Source: Chloroflexota bacterium (GTDB lineage: Bacteria > Chloroflexota > Dehalococcoidia > Bin125). Taken from it: 21,002 nucleotides of DNA. The translations under genes and the position numbers were made by a program. How positions within the stretch are numbered: position 1 is the stretch's first letter; each line of letters opens with the position of its first letter. Positions 6,577 to 14,810 of the stretch are shown piece after piece. The notes beneath the pieces were generated by a model. That model ran no database searches. It was not told the origin of the DNA and saw only the letters and a program-made list of their open reading frames with translations. The stretch lies in NCBI GenBank assembly GCA_026705105.1, contig JAPPBK010000085.1, forward strand, positions 1-21,002. Reading direction: 5' to 3'.

Positions 6577-8034
6577 ATGAAAACCGACTTTCTGCTGGCA
6601 ATCAAACAGCTGCATTCGGACAAGAACCTCGACGATGAGGTGATCTTCGGCGCAGTCGAACGCGGTATGGCCGCGGCGGTGAAGCGGCGCTACGAACTGC
6701 CCGGCAACGTGCTGGTCAACATCGACCGCGACGACGGCAGCATGTCGGTTGCATCCGAGCGCGAGGTCGTGGAGATCGAAGAGGACATCGAGGATCCCGA
6801 TCTGCAGATTGAGCTTGATCGGGCCCGCGAGATTGACCCCCAGGTCAATATCGGCTCGACGCTGCGCCAGGACCACGACATCGAAGGCGTGGGCGGGCGG
6901 ATTGAAGCGCAGACCGCGAAGCAGGTGGTGCTCCAGGCGCTGCGCGAGGCGGAGCGCGAGGCCGTCTTCGCCAAGTACTCCGGTGAAGAGGGCGGGATCA
7001 TCAGCGGCGACGTCCAGCGGGTCGAACCGCACCAGGTGATCGTCGAACTGGCCGATCACACCGAGACGGTGATGCCGGCGCAGGAACAGGTGCGGATGGA
7101 GCGCTATCGCTCGGGCCAGCGGGTCAAGGCGATCATGGTCGAGGTGCTGCGCGCCAACAAGGGGCCGCAGATCGTGATCTCGCGTTCGCGCCCCGACTTC
7201 GTGCGCCGGTTGTTTGAGCTGGAAGTGCCCGAGATCATGCGCGGGGTGGTGGAGATTCGCGGCGTCGCTCGAGAGCCGGGGCATCGCACCAAGATCGCGG
7301 TCTGGTCGCGGCAGTCCGGCGTCGACCCGATCGGGAGCTGCATCGGCATGCGCGCGATGCGCATTCAGAACATCGTCAACGAACTGCACGGGGAACGCGT
7401 TGACGTGATCCAATGGGATCGCGATCCGCGCCGATTCGTCGAGCACGCGCTCAGCCCGGCGCAGATACTTGCAGTTCGCATCGACCGCGAAACGAACACA
7501 GCGGAGTGCGCCGTGCCCGACATGCAGCTCAGTCTGGCGATCGGCCGCGAGGGGCAGAACGCCCGGCTGGCGGCGCGACTGACCGGGTTCCGCATCGACA
7601 TCAAGCCGCAGACCGTCGCGGAACGGATGCAGCAGGAGGGTCGCGGACCCTTTGCGCCGCAGGAAGAGATCGAGATTGAGCCGGAGCCGCTGCCCGAGCC
7701 CGAGCCGGTGCGCGCCGCGCCGCAGCCGGAGCGTCCGGCGGCCGAGGCGCCTGCGCCCCCGCCGGTCGAGATTCCGACTCCCTCGGCGCCGACCGAGGAA
7801 CCGGAACTGGTGGAGGAAGAACCGGAGCTCGAGCCTGCCTTGCAAGCGACCGAGCTCGCGCCGGCGGCGCGGGACGAGGGCCAGATTCGCTTCGGCGAGG
7901 AACTGCTCCGCCGCGAGGAAGAGCAGCAGTCGCAGCGTGATCGCCGCCGCAGGCGGCCCCGCTACCACGAAGTGGACGAGGGTCTCGAGGACGATCCCTA
8001 CGCCGAGTACATGGAGTACGAGGAGGAATTCTAG
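6577..8034 (+). CDS. nusA: Transcription termination/antitermination protein NusA
   Basis: RNA-polymerase-associated factor controlling pausing, termination and antitermination. Its 485 residues comprise an N-terminal polymerase-binding domain (about 1-125), an S1 domain (about 139-200, from GGIISGDVQRVEPHQVIVEL), KH1 (about 205-280) and KH2 (about 285-345). The KH2 loop is a normal Gly-Arg-Glu-Gly (323-326). In KH1 the expected GMRG loop reads Gly257-Met-Arg-Ala260. After residue ~345 there is a 140-residue tail rich in Glu, Pro and Ala, then an Arg cluster and an acidic Tyr-rich end; E. coli-type repeats are not obvious. The ribosome site is weak. It heads the nusA-ylxR-infB-rbfA-truB block. 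No rimP precedes it. Confidence 0.96.
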   Translation: MKTDFLLAIKQLHSDKNLDDEVIFGAVERGMAAAVKRRYELPGNVLVNIDRDDGSMSVASEREVVEIEEDIEDPDLQIELDRAREIDPQVNIGSTLRQDHDIEGVGGRIEAQTAKQVVLQALREAEREAVFAKYSGEEGGIISGDVQRVEPHQVIVELADHTETVMPAQEQVRMERYRSGQRVKAIMVEVLRANKGPQIVISRSRPDFVRRLFELEVPEIMRGVVEIRGVAREPGHRTKIAVWSRQSGVDPIGSCIGMRAMRIQNIVNELHGERVDVIQWDRDPRRFVEHALSPAQILAVRIDRETNTAECAVPDMQLSLAIGREGQNARLAARLTGFRIDIKPQTVAERMQQEGRGPFAPQEEIEIEPEPLPEPEPVRAAPQPERPAAEAPAPPPVEIPTPSAPTEEPELVEEEPELEPALQATELAPAARDEGQIRFGEELLRREEEQQSQRDRRRRRPRYHEVDEGLEDDPYAEYMEYEEEF

Positions 8035-8109
8035 GCGCATCCGCGCTCAGCCTCTTCGACCGTCTGACGACGACGCGGGTTCCAGCCCCGCGCAGCACGA
8101 AGGATTCCA

Positions 8110-8394
8110 ATGTCCGTCCGCAGTTCGACTTCAACCGCATCGCGCTCGCCGCTCCGCCGCTGCGTGAGCTGCCGCGAATCGGCGCCCAGGCATGCGCTGA
8201 TTCGTCTCGCGCGCAGGCCGGACGGGGAGATCGTGGTCGACTCTGCGGCCGATGGCCGCGGCGCGTATCTGCATCGAGATTCACGGTGCATTGCTGAGGC
8301 GGCATCCGACGCCCGGCGGCTCGTTCGGGCGCTCCGGCGTCCGCTGTCCGAATCAACCCTGAGCTCGCTGGCCGAGCTCGCCGTTCTACCCTGA
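8110..8394 (+). CDS. ylxR: YlxR/RnpM family RNA-binding protein
   Basis: Small basic protein of 94 residues from the YlxR (DUF448) family, which almost always lies between nusA and infB. A Bacillus member (RnpM) binds and modulates RNase P; that role is not shown for this protein. Family signature: RRCVSCRESAPRHALIRLAR (about residues 16-35) with a Cys-x-x-Cys pair, then GRGAYLHRDSRCI (about 49-61). The ATG at 8110 has AAGGA upstream (8100-8104). The 75-bp gap to nusA contains a short hairpin (8074-8092). infB starts 16 bp later. Confidence 0.92.
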   Translation: MSVRSSTSTASRSPLRRCVSCRESAPRHALIRLARRPDGEIVVDSAADGRGAYLHRDSRCIAEAASDARRLVRALRRPLSESTLSSLAELAVLP

Positions 8395-8410
8395 CAACGC
8401 GGAGCAGCAC

Positions 8411-10279
8411 ATGGCGACACAACAGACGATTACCCAGCCACAACCGGCGGCGCCGCCGGCATCGGACTCGACCGTGCTGATTCCCCGCACGCTCACGGTC
8501 CGCGAACTGGCCGATCTGCTCGGCGACACCCCGGTGTCGATCATCAAGACGCTGATGACCAACGGCGTGATGGCCGATGTCTCCAAGACGCTGGATTACG
8601 GCACGGCGGCCATCGTGGCGATGGATCGCGGCTTCGATCCGGAGGAGGCGGGGGATGTCGTCGAGGAAGAGGAAGCGCCGTCCACGATCGACATCCTGGG
8701 ACTGGGCGCGGTCGAAGAGGACGACGACCCGGCAGATCTGGTCAACCGTCCGCCGGTGATCGCCGTGCTGGGACACGTCGACCACGGCAAGACATCGCTG
8801 CTCGACTACATCCGCGACGCCAACGTCGCCGAGGGAGAGGCGGGCGGCATCACTCAGCGGGTTGGCGCGTACCAGGCCAGGGCGAATGAGCGGCTGATCA
8901 CGTTCATCGACACTCCTGGCCACGCAGCCTTTACCGAGATGCGCGCGCGCGGCGCGCAGGCCACCGATATCGCGATCCTGGTCGTCGCCGCCAACGACGG
9001 GGTCATGCCGCAGACCAGAGAAGCGATCGATCACATCATCGCCGCAGGTGTGCCTTTCATCGTTGCCCTGAACAAGATGGACCTGGACAACATCAATCCC
9101 GACCGCGTCAAGGCCGCGCTCGCCGACGTCGGGGTGCAGATCGAGGAGTACGGCGGCGAGATCCCATTGGTGCCGGTGTCGGCGACGACCGGCGACGGCA
9201 TGTCGGACCTGCTCGACACAATCTTGCTCGTGGCCGATATCGCGGAGTTGACTGCGAATCCCAGCCGCGCCGCGTCGGGAGTCGTGTTGGAGGCCGAACT
9301 AGACCGCAGGCAGGGCTCGCGAACAACCCTGCTCGTGCAGCGCGGCACGCTGCGCCAGGGAGACGCGGTGCTCGTCGGTCAGACCTGGGGTCGGATCAAG
9401 GCGATGACCGACTTCGCCGGCAATCGCATTGACGAGGCCGGGCCGTCGATGCCGGTTGTCGTGCTGGGCCTGCAGGAAGTCGCCGAGGCAGGCGACGCGT
9501 TCCGCGCCGTCGGCAGCGGGCGCGAAGCGAAGCGCATCTACGAGGAAGCCCGACGCGAGCGAGAGGCGCGCGACGCGCAGATTCAACACTCCGCGACGCT
9601 CGATGCGCTCTTCGGCGAGATCTCACGCGGCAACGTCTCGGCGCTGAACCTGATTGTCAAGACGGACGTGGTCGGTTCTTACGAGGCGCTGCGGGACGAA
9701 CTGGAGCGTATGTCGAACGAAGAGGTCGCGGTCAAAGTGATCCACGCCGCCGCCGGACCGGTCACAGTGGCGGATGTGAATCTGGCCCTGGCATCACAGG
9801 GGCTGGTGATCGCGTTCAGCACACCGATCGAGCCGGGCGCGGAACGCCTGGCCGAGCTGGAGGGCGTTGAGATTCGGCGCTACTCGATCATCTACGAGGT
9901 GATCGAGCAGGTCGAGGCGGCGATTAGCGGTTTGCTTGAGCCCGTCCAGATGCAAGTCGTCGACGGCCACGCCGAGGTCCTGCAGGTCTTCCCGATTCGC
10001 GGATTGGGCAACATCGCCGGCTGCCGCTCGCTGGACGGCAACATCCGCAGCGACGCCCAGGTTCACGTGTACCGCGGCGGAGAGCAGATCGCCGAATCGC
10101 AGATCTCCAGCCTGCGCCGCTTCCAGGACTCGGTACAGGAAGTCGAGGCCGGTCAAGAGTTCGGTGTCGCCCTGGCCCGTTTCGATGAGTTCGAGGCCGG
10201 CGATCAGCTGGAGTTCTTCCACATCGAGACGCAGTCGCGGGTCGTCGAGGGCGGCGAGATCCGCAACGTGACGCGTTGA
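8411..10279 (+). CDS. infB: Translation initiation factor IF-2
   Basis: GTPase that delivers initiator fMet-tRNA to the 30S subunit and promotes subunit joining. The 622-residue form is compact: after a short Gln/Pro-rich start there is an N-terminal helical IF2N-type segment (RTLTVRELADLLGDTPVSIIKTLM, about 26-49), an acidic linker, and then the G domain. G1 is GHVDHGKT (121-128), G3 is DTPGH (167-171) and G4 is NKMD (221-224). Domains II, III and IV follow to the C-terminus; the end (EYF-like EFFHIE..SRVVEGGEIRNVTR) is typical. The long Pro/Ala/Gly N-terminal extension of actinobacterial IF2 is missing. A GGAG ribosome site lies at 8401-8404. Downstream, rbfA begins within 15 bp or overlaps it, depending on its start. 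Confidence 0.98.
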   Translation: MATQQTITQPQPAAPPASDSTVLIPRTLTVRELADLLGDTPVSIIKTLMTNGVMADVSKTLDYGTAAIVAMDRGFDPEEAGDVVEEEEAPSTIDILGLGAVEEDDDPADLVNRPPVIAVLGHVDHGKTSLLDYIRDANVAEGEAGGITQRVGAYQARANERLITFIDTPGHAAFTEMRARGAQATDIAILVVAANDGVMPQTREAIDHIIAAGVPFIVALNKMDLDNINPDRVKAALADVGVQIEEYGGEIPLVPVSATTGDGMSDLLDTILLVADIAELTANPSRAASGVVLEAELDRRQGSRTTLLVQRGTLRQGDAVLVGQTWGRIKAMTDFAGNRIDEAGPSMPVVVLGLQEVAEAGDAFRAVGSGREAKRIYEEARREREARDAQIQHSATLDALFGEISRGNVSALNLIVKTDVVGSYEALRDELERMSNEEVAVKVIHAAAGPVTVADVNLALASQGLVIAFSTPIEPGAERLAELEGVEIRRYSIIYEVIEQVEAAISGLLEPVQMQVVDGHAEVLQVFPIRGLGNIAGCRSLDGNIRSDAQVHVYRGGEQIAESQISSLRRFQDSVQEVEAGQEFGVALARFDEFEAGDQLEFFHIETQSRVVEGGEIRNVTR

Positions 10280-10293
10280 TCGCGGACCCGATC

Positions 10294-10728
10294 ATGGCGC
10301 GATCCGAGCGGAGTTCCCGAAGCCCACGGCCCTTCGCCGCGCCTCGAGACCGCGGCGGCATTGACCGCATGGAGAAGGTCAACGATCTGCTGCGCGACAC
10401 GATCGCCGAAGTGATTGCACGCGAACTCAAGGATCCGAGGCTGGAGATTGCGCTGCTCAGCGTGACCGAGGTGCGCGCCTCTCGGGATCTGAGCGGAGCG
10501 GTCGTGCTGGTCTCGGCGATGGGCGCGCCCGGACAGAGCGAGGCGGAACAGGCCGAGGCTGCGTCCAACGTGATTGACGCGCTGACCCATGCTGCGCCCT
10601 TCATCCATCGCACGATTCGCCGACAGCTGCATATGAAGCGCGTGCCCTGGCCGAGCTTCGAGCTTGATCCGCGCATCGCCGGCGCCGCCGATGTGCAGGA
10701 GCGCCTGCGCACGTTGGGCTCGACATGA
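10294..10728 (+). CDS. rbfA: Ribosome-binding factor A
   Basis: Small KH-like RNA-binding protein (144 residues) needed for late 16S rRNA maturation of the 30S subunit. The conserved core starts at DRMEKVNDLLRDTIAEVIARELKDPRL and continues with SVTEVRASRDLSGAVVLVS and APFIHRTIRRQLHMKRVPWPSFELD, the regular family pattern. About 25 basic residues precede the core. ATG 10294 is chosen; a TTG at 10276 overlapping the infB stop (TTGA) would add six residues, and the start is not settled by a clear ribosome site. The stop overlaps truB by 4 nt (ATGA), implying coupled translation. Confidence 0.92.
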   Translation: MARSERSSRSPRPFAAPRDRGGIDRMEKVNDLLRDTIAEVIARELKDPRLEIALLSVTEVRASRDLSGAVVLVSAMGAPGQSEAEQAEAASNVIDALTHAAPFIHRTIRRQLHMKRVPWPSFELDPRIAGAADVQERLRTLGST

Positions 10729-11645
10729 GCCGCCGACGCCGCGAGCCGTACCACCCCGGCGCAGTCTTCCTGATCGACAAGCCGACCGGACCGACATCGC
10801 ACGACGTGGTGCGCGATCTTCGGCGCTGGACCGGCCTGCGCCGCATCGGACACGGCGGCACGCTGGATCCGCTGGCCAGTGGCCTGCTGCCGATCTTCGT
10901 CGGCGCGGCAACGCGGTTGAACGAGTATCTCTCGCCCTACCGCAAGCACTACGAGGCGACGGTCAGGCTGGGTCAATCCACCGCGACCGACGACAGCGAG
11001 GGCGAGGTCATCGCCAGCGCGTCGGTACCCGACCTGACTTCGGTTCAGATCGATGCAGCCCTGGACCAGTTTCGCGGCCAGATTGAGCAGGTGCCGCCGC
11101 AGTACAGCGCAGTCAAGCGCGATGGCGTTGCCGCCTACCGCTCGGCGCGGGCTGGGGAGCCGGTCGAGATCGAGGCGCGGGCGGTGACCGTGCACGAGCT
11201 GGACGTCGTCGAGGTCGCGGCGCCGGACGTGAAGCTGACCATGTCGGTCAGCACCGGCACCTACGTCCGCGCGATCGCCCGCGACCTGGGCGCCGCGCTC
11301 GGCTGCGGCGCCCATGTGGTCGAGATGCGCCGCACGCGGATCGGACAGCTCGACGCCTCCGACGGCCACAGCCTGGACGACCTGCAGGCCGCCGCCGACC
11401 GAGACGAGATCTGGTCGATGGCGATTCCGGCGGCAGATCTGTTCCCCGACTGGCCTCGGTTCCTGCTCGAAGGCGAGCAGCTTGAGCGGATCAAGCGCGG
11501 ACAGCAGATTCGCCACGCGCCGATAGACGGCTGCGACCGGGCGCTCGCTGTGACCCCTGATCAACACGTGGCCGCCGTGCTGCGGCGCGACGAGTTGAGC
11601 GCAGCCACCTGGCAGCCGGAGAAGGTCCTGGCGCGCGGCGCCTAG
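10725..11645 (+). CDS. truB: tRNA pseudouridine-55 synthase TruB
   Basis: Forms the universal pseudouridine 55 in the T-loop of tRNAs. The 306-residue protein opens with FLIDKPTGPTSHDVV and carries the catalytic motif GHGGTLDPLASGLLP with nucleophile Asp48. Further family blocks are YEATVRLGQSTATDDSEGEV (about 83-102), QVPPQYSAVKRDGVAAY (about 124-140) and SVSTGTYVRAIARDLG (about 177-192). The C-terminal part resembles a short PUA-like region. It is the last gene of the plus-strand block. It ends only 12 bp from the convergent cupin-like gene, with no hairpin terminator in between. Confidence 0.97.
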   Translation: MSRRRREPYHPGAVFLIDKPTGPTSHDVVRDLRRWTGLRRIGHGGTLDPLASGLLPIFVGAATRLNEYLSPYRKHYEATVRLGQSTATDDSEGEVIASASVPDLTSVQIDAALDQFRGQIEQVPPQYSAVKRDGVAAYRSARAGEPVEIEARAVTVHELDVVEVAAPDVKLTMSVSTGTYVRAIARDLGAALGCGAHVVEMRRTRIGQLDASDGHSLDDLQAAADRDEIWSMAIPAADLFPDWPRFLLEGEQLERIKRGQQIRHAPIDGCDRALAVTPDQHVAAVLRRDELSAATWQPEKVLARGA

Positions 11646-11657
11646 CGACCCTGGCGG

Positions 11658-11948
11658 TCAGTCGGGCACCGAAAACAGCAAGGTCAGCGAGTCGCTCTCG
11701 GCGACCAGCGAGTAGGGCGCCTGCGCCTCGAGCAAGACTCCCTCGCCGACGCCGAGCGTGGCGTCGTCGTCGAGCGTGCCGACCGCGACGGCGCCTTCGG
11801 CGACGATCAGCGCGGTCGGTCCCGAAGTCTTGCGATTGAGCGCGCTGCGCCCTGCGGGCAGGCGGATCGCCTCGGAGGCGAGGCTCGACGCGTTGGCACT
11901 GATGGCGCCGCTTGCGCTGGCGGTGATGCGGCGCAGCGGCATGGTCAT
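11658..11948 (-). CDS. Small cupin-like protein at the end of the fab cluster
   Basis: 96-residue protein that looks like a single beta-barrel (cupin) domain. Alternating hydrophobic strands run from about residue 30 to the end: IRLPAGRSA, TALIVAEGAVAVGTL, TLGVGEGVLLEAQAPYSLVA and SLTLLFSV. The metal-binding His/Glu pattern of enzymatic cupins is not evident, so catalysis is doubtful. The ATG at 11948-11946 overlaps the acpP stop as ATGA, so translation is coupled to acpP; a second ATG six bases later is possible. Its role in or beside fatty-acid synthesis is unknown; cupin fold is inferred from the strand pattern only. Confidence 0.6.
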   Translation of the reverse strand: MTMPLRRITASASGAISANASSLASEAIRLPAGRSALNRKTSGPTALIVAEGAVAVGTLDDDATLGVGEGVLLEAQAPYSLVAESDSLTLLFSVPD

Positions 11949-12208
11949 TCGATTCCGGCGTTGGCCAGGTAGTCCAGCAAATCCTGCACCGTGCGAATCT
12001 CGGCTGCGTCTTCTTCGGGGATCTCGAGCTGGATGTCGCCGGTCGAGAATTCTTCCTCGACCGCGATGGTCAGGTCGACGATGTCGAGCGAGTCCGCCTC
12101 GAGGTCGTCGATCAGGTGCGCGTCGGCGGTGACCTTGTCGAGCGGTTGGCGCAGTTGGTCGGCGACGAGCTGGGAGACACGGGCGAGCAGGCTGTGGTCG
12201 TCGGACAT
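11945..12208 (-). CDS. acpP: Acyl carrier protein
   Basis: Carries growing acyl chains on a 4-phosphopantetheine arm during type II fatty-acid synthesis. The 87-residue acidic protein has the standard four-helix outline and the attachment motif Asp39-Ser40-Leu41-Asp42, with Ser40 as the predicted modified residue, in LIDDLEADSLDIVDLTIAVEE. The start at 12208 has CAGGAG just upstream on the minus strand. It lies 59 bp downstream of the second fabF gene and overlaps the cupin-like gene by 4 nt. In many bacteria acpP sits between fabG and fabF; here it comes after both fabF copies. Confidence 0.96.
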   Translation of the reverse strand: MSDDHSLLARVSQLVADQLRQPLDKVTADAHLIDDLEADSLDIVDLTIAVEEEFSTGDIQLEIPEEDAAEIRTVQDLLDYLANAGIE

Positions 12209-12267
12209 GTGGCGGCTCCTGCCTGGGCGTTTGGATGTCTGCCGGTTGTAGAGCTGAGGGTAAAAGG

Positions 12268-13542
12268 TCAGCCATCAACCCGCGAGAGCGCGACGACGCC
12301 GTTCTGTCCACCAAAACCGAAGCCGTTCACGAGCGCCGCCTGCAGCCTGCAGTCGCGCGCTTCGTTGGGGACATAGTCCAGGTCGCACTCCGGGTCGGGC
12401 GTTTCCTGGTTGATCGTCGGCGGCAGCACGCCGTGATAGAGCGCCAGCGCGGTGGCCGCGCCGGAGAGCGCCCCGGCAGCGCCCATCAGGTGCCCGGACA
12501 TGGACTTGACCGATGAGACCGCCAGTCGGTGCGCGTGGTCGCCGAAGACCGTGCGAATTGCCCGGGTTTCGATTGCATCGTTGAGCGGCGTCGACGTGCC
12601 GTGGGCGCAGATGTAGCCGATCTCGTCGGGGTTCAGTCCGGAGTTGCGCAGGGCCGTCGACATCGCGCGCGCGGCGCCGTCGCCGGCGGGATCGGGCGCG
12701 GTGATGTGGTAGGCGTCGGCGGTGCGTCCGCCGCCGAGCACCTCGGCGTAGATGCGCGCGCCGCGCCGGCGGGCGCCGGCCAACGACTCCGTCACGCAGA
12801 CGACCGCGCCCTCGCCGAAGACGAAGCCGTCGCGGTCGGCGTCGAACGGACGCGAGGCGGCCTCGGGCGACTCGTTGCGGCGCGAGAGCGCCTGCATGTT
12901 GGCCAACCCGGAGATGCCGAGCGCCGAGACGTTGGACTCGGTACCGCCGGTCAGGGCCAGGTCGGCCTCGCCGCCGAGCAGGACCTGTCGGCTGTCGATG
13001 AAGGCGTAGATGCTGGCGGCGCAGGCGGCCAGCGAGGTCAGGGCGGGACCGCGCAGGCCGAGCTCGATCGAGACCTGGCAGGATGCCATGTTGCCGGCCA
13101 TCATCGGCACGAACATCGCCGAGACCCTGCCGGGACCCCGGTTGTTGAGCACTTCGGTTTGCTGGGAGATGGTGGTCACCCCGCCGCCGCCGGTGTTGAT
13201 CACGGCGGCCACGCGTTCCGGTTCATACGCCTCCAGGTCGAGTCCCGCGTCTTCGACGGCCAGCCGCGAGGCCGCCACGCCGAGCTGCGCGAAGCGCGCC
13301 ATCCGGCGCGCCGACTTGGGGTCCATGTAGTTGGCAGGATCGAACTCGGGAATGTCGGCTGCGATCTGCACCTTGAGGCCGGCATCGATCAGCTCCGGGA
13401 CGCGGCGAGCGCCCGAACGGCCCTGGGTGAGCGAGTCCCAGAAGGCGTCGACCCCGACGCCGATCGGGGTCACGGGACCAATTCCCGTGATCACGATCCG
13501 CTCCTCGGGCGGGCGCTGGGACGATCGGATCGGGTCGCTCAC
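12268..13542 (-). CDS. fabF: Beta-ketoacyl-ACP synthase II, copy B
   Basis: Condensing enzyme that extends acyl-ACP with malonyl-ACP (424 residues). Thiolase fold with the N-terminal EERIVITGIGPVTPIG and an intact catalytic triad: Cys174 (SLAACAAS), His314 (CAHGTST) and His351 (SGHLMGA). Gly-rich NGFGFGGQNGV closes the C-terminus. The usual histidine in the C-terminal GFGGHN motif is Gln here. The GTG start overlaps the stop of the preceding fabF by 4 nt (GTGA), so the pair is translationally coupled. The two copies are clearly related but quite different in sequence, so they are old paralogues rather than a recent duplication. The Cys-His-His triad argues that this is an active KAS, not a chain-length-factor-like partner. 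Confidence 0.95.
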   Translation of the reverse strand: MSDPIRSSQRPPEERIVITGIGPVTPIGVGVDAFWDSLTQGRSGARRVPELIDAGLKVQIAADIPEFDPANYMDPKSARRMARFAQLGVAASRLAVEDAGLDLEAYEPERVAAVINTGGGGVTTISQQTEVLNNRGPGRVSAMFVPMMAGNMASCQVSIELGLRGPALTSLAACAASIYAFIDSRQVLLGGEADLALTGGTESNVSALGISGLANMQALSRRNESPEAASRPFDADRDGFVFGEGAVVCVTESLAGARRRGARIYAEVLGGGRTADAYHITAPDPAGDGAARAMSTALRNSGLNPDEIGYICAHGTSTPLNDAIETRAIRTVFGDHAHRLAVSSVKSMSGHLMGAAGALSGAATALALYHGVLPPTINQETPDPECDLDYVPNEARDCRLQAALVNGFGFGGQNGVVALSRVDG

Positions 13543-14810
13543 TCGTCGAAACGCTTCAACAACACGGCGGCGTTGTGGCCGCCCAGTCCGACCGAGAACG
13601 AGAGCGCCGACTCGACTCGCATCTCGCGCGCCTCGTTGGGAATGACATCGATATCGAGCTCCGGATCGGGTGTCTGGAAGTTCAGCGTCGGCGGCGCGAC
13701 GCCCTCCTTGATGACCAGGGCCGAGACGATCACTTCCAGCGCGCCCGATGCGCCCATCATGTGGCCCGTCGCCGGCTTGATCGAGGACAGCGCCAGGTCA
13801 TTGGCGTGGGAGCCGAACATGCGCTTCAAGGCGGTCACTTCGACCTGGTCTCCGAGCTTGGTCGCCGTTCCATGGGTGGAGACATATCCGATGCTGGCCG
13901 GATCGATCTGCGCCTCGTCAACCGCCTGTTGGACGCTGACCATGAGTCCGCGGCCGTGCGGCTCCGGTTGGGCGATGTCATGGCCGTCGTTGGCCGACCC
14001 GCCGCCGACCACCTCGGCATAGATCGGCGCGCCGCGGGCGAGCGCGTGATCGAGGTCCTCGATCATCATCGCCGCCGCGCCCTCGCCCGGGACGAATCCG
14101 TTGCGGTGCAAGTCGTAGGGCGCGCAGGAGGCGCTGAGCGGCTCGGACGGGGTCGCGAGCACGCCCATCCGCTCGAAGCAGATGTGAAACAGCGGCAAAA
14201 TGATCGCCTCGGAGCCGCCGACCAGTAGCGCGTCGGCGCGTCCGGCGCGAATGTGCAACAGCCCGTCAGCGACTGCGTTCGCCCCGGTCGCGCAGGCCGA
14301 TGTGGGCGAGTAGTTGGGACCGGTGGCGCCGGTGGCGATCGAGAGATGCCCGGAGGCGGCGTCGGCGATCAGGTTGGGCATCGCGAACGGCGAGACACGG
14401 CGAGCGCCGCGCGTCACCAACGTGTCCTGCCAGCGGGTGACCAGCTCCATCCCGCCACCGCCCGAACCGAAGATGATGCCGACTCGGTGCTGGTTGTCCT
14501 CGGTGATCTCGAGCCCGGAGTCGTCCAGCGCCTCGAGTCCGGCGACCATGCCGTACTGCGTGTTCAGGTCCATGTGCCGCAGCGCTTTGGCGTCGGGTAG
14601 TTTCGGCTCGGGGTCCCAGTCCTTGACCTCGGCCGCGATCGGGACCTTGACGCCCCACTCCTGCGGATCGAAGCGGCGGATCGGTCCCACGCCGCTCTCT
14701 CCCTCGACGAGATTCCGCCAGGTGGTGGGCATGTCGTTGCCAACAGGGGTGACGGCTCCCACGCCGGTGATCACGACACGGCGGTCGGTTCGAGCGCTGT
14801 TGGAGGCCAC
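13539..14810 (-). CDS. fabF: Beta-ketoacyl-ACP synthase II, copy A
   Basis: Elongating condensing enzyme of 423 residues, opening with RRVVITGVGAVTPVGND. Triad residues are Cys173 (SACATGAN), His313 (STHGTATK) and His350 (ATGHMMGA). The C-terminal SVGLGGHNAAVLL keeps the gating-loop histidine of KAS II enzymes. A GTG start at 14810 shares one base with the fabD stop (TAGTG), and its stop overlaps copy B by 4 nt. A longer open frame reaching 15107 exists, but the extra residues are fabD read in another frame. This copy is closer to the textbook FabF pattern than copy B and is the better candidate for the main elongation enzyme. Confidence 0.95.
   Translation of the reverse strand: MASNSARTDRRVVITGVGAVTPVGNDMPTTWRNLVEGESGVGPIRRFDPQEWGVKVPIAAEVKDWDPEPKLPDAKALRHMDLNTQYGMVAGLEALDDSGLEITEDNQHRVGIIFGSGGGGMELVTRWQDTLVTRGARRVSPFAMPNLIADAASGHLSIATGATGPNYSPTSACATGANAVADGLLHIRAGRADALLVGGSEAIILPLFHICFERMGVLATPSEPLSASCAPYDLHRNGFVPGEGAAAMMIEDLDHALARGAPIYAEVVGGGSANDGHDIAQPEPHGRGLMVSVQQAVDEAQIDPASIGYVSTHGTATKLGDQVEVTALKRMFGSHANDLALSSIKPATGHMMGASGALEVIVSALVIKEGVAPPTLNFQTPDPELDIDVIPNEAREMRVESALSFSVGLGGHNAAVLLKRFDE

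Noticed and set aside
6568..8040. 490-codon minus-strand open frame across nusA
   Set aside because: Mirrors the nusA codon phase, is rich in Leu/Arg/His, and has no recognisable domain.
8074..8092. Hairpin with a 7-nt TTCCAGC loop resembling a tRNA T-arm upstream of ylxR
   Set aside because: The following bases have no partner acceptor strand upstream and no anticodon arm is found. The sequence upstream is the end of nusA. Probably a chance hairpin in a short gap.
9924..11567. 547-codon minus-strand open frame across infB, rbfA and truB
   Set aside because: Spans three well-supported genes on the other strand; a frame shadow.
11646..11657. Terminator between the convergent truB and cupin-like genes
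   Set aside because: Only 12 bp with no inverted repeat or T-run.
12529..14022. 497-codon open frame on the plus strand across the two fabF genes
   Set aside because: Antisense shadow of GC-rich coding DNA. The minus-strand frames carry intact FabF motifs, while this one is Gly/Arg/Val low complexity without family features.
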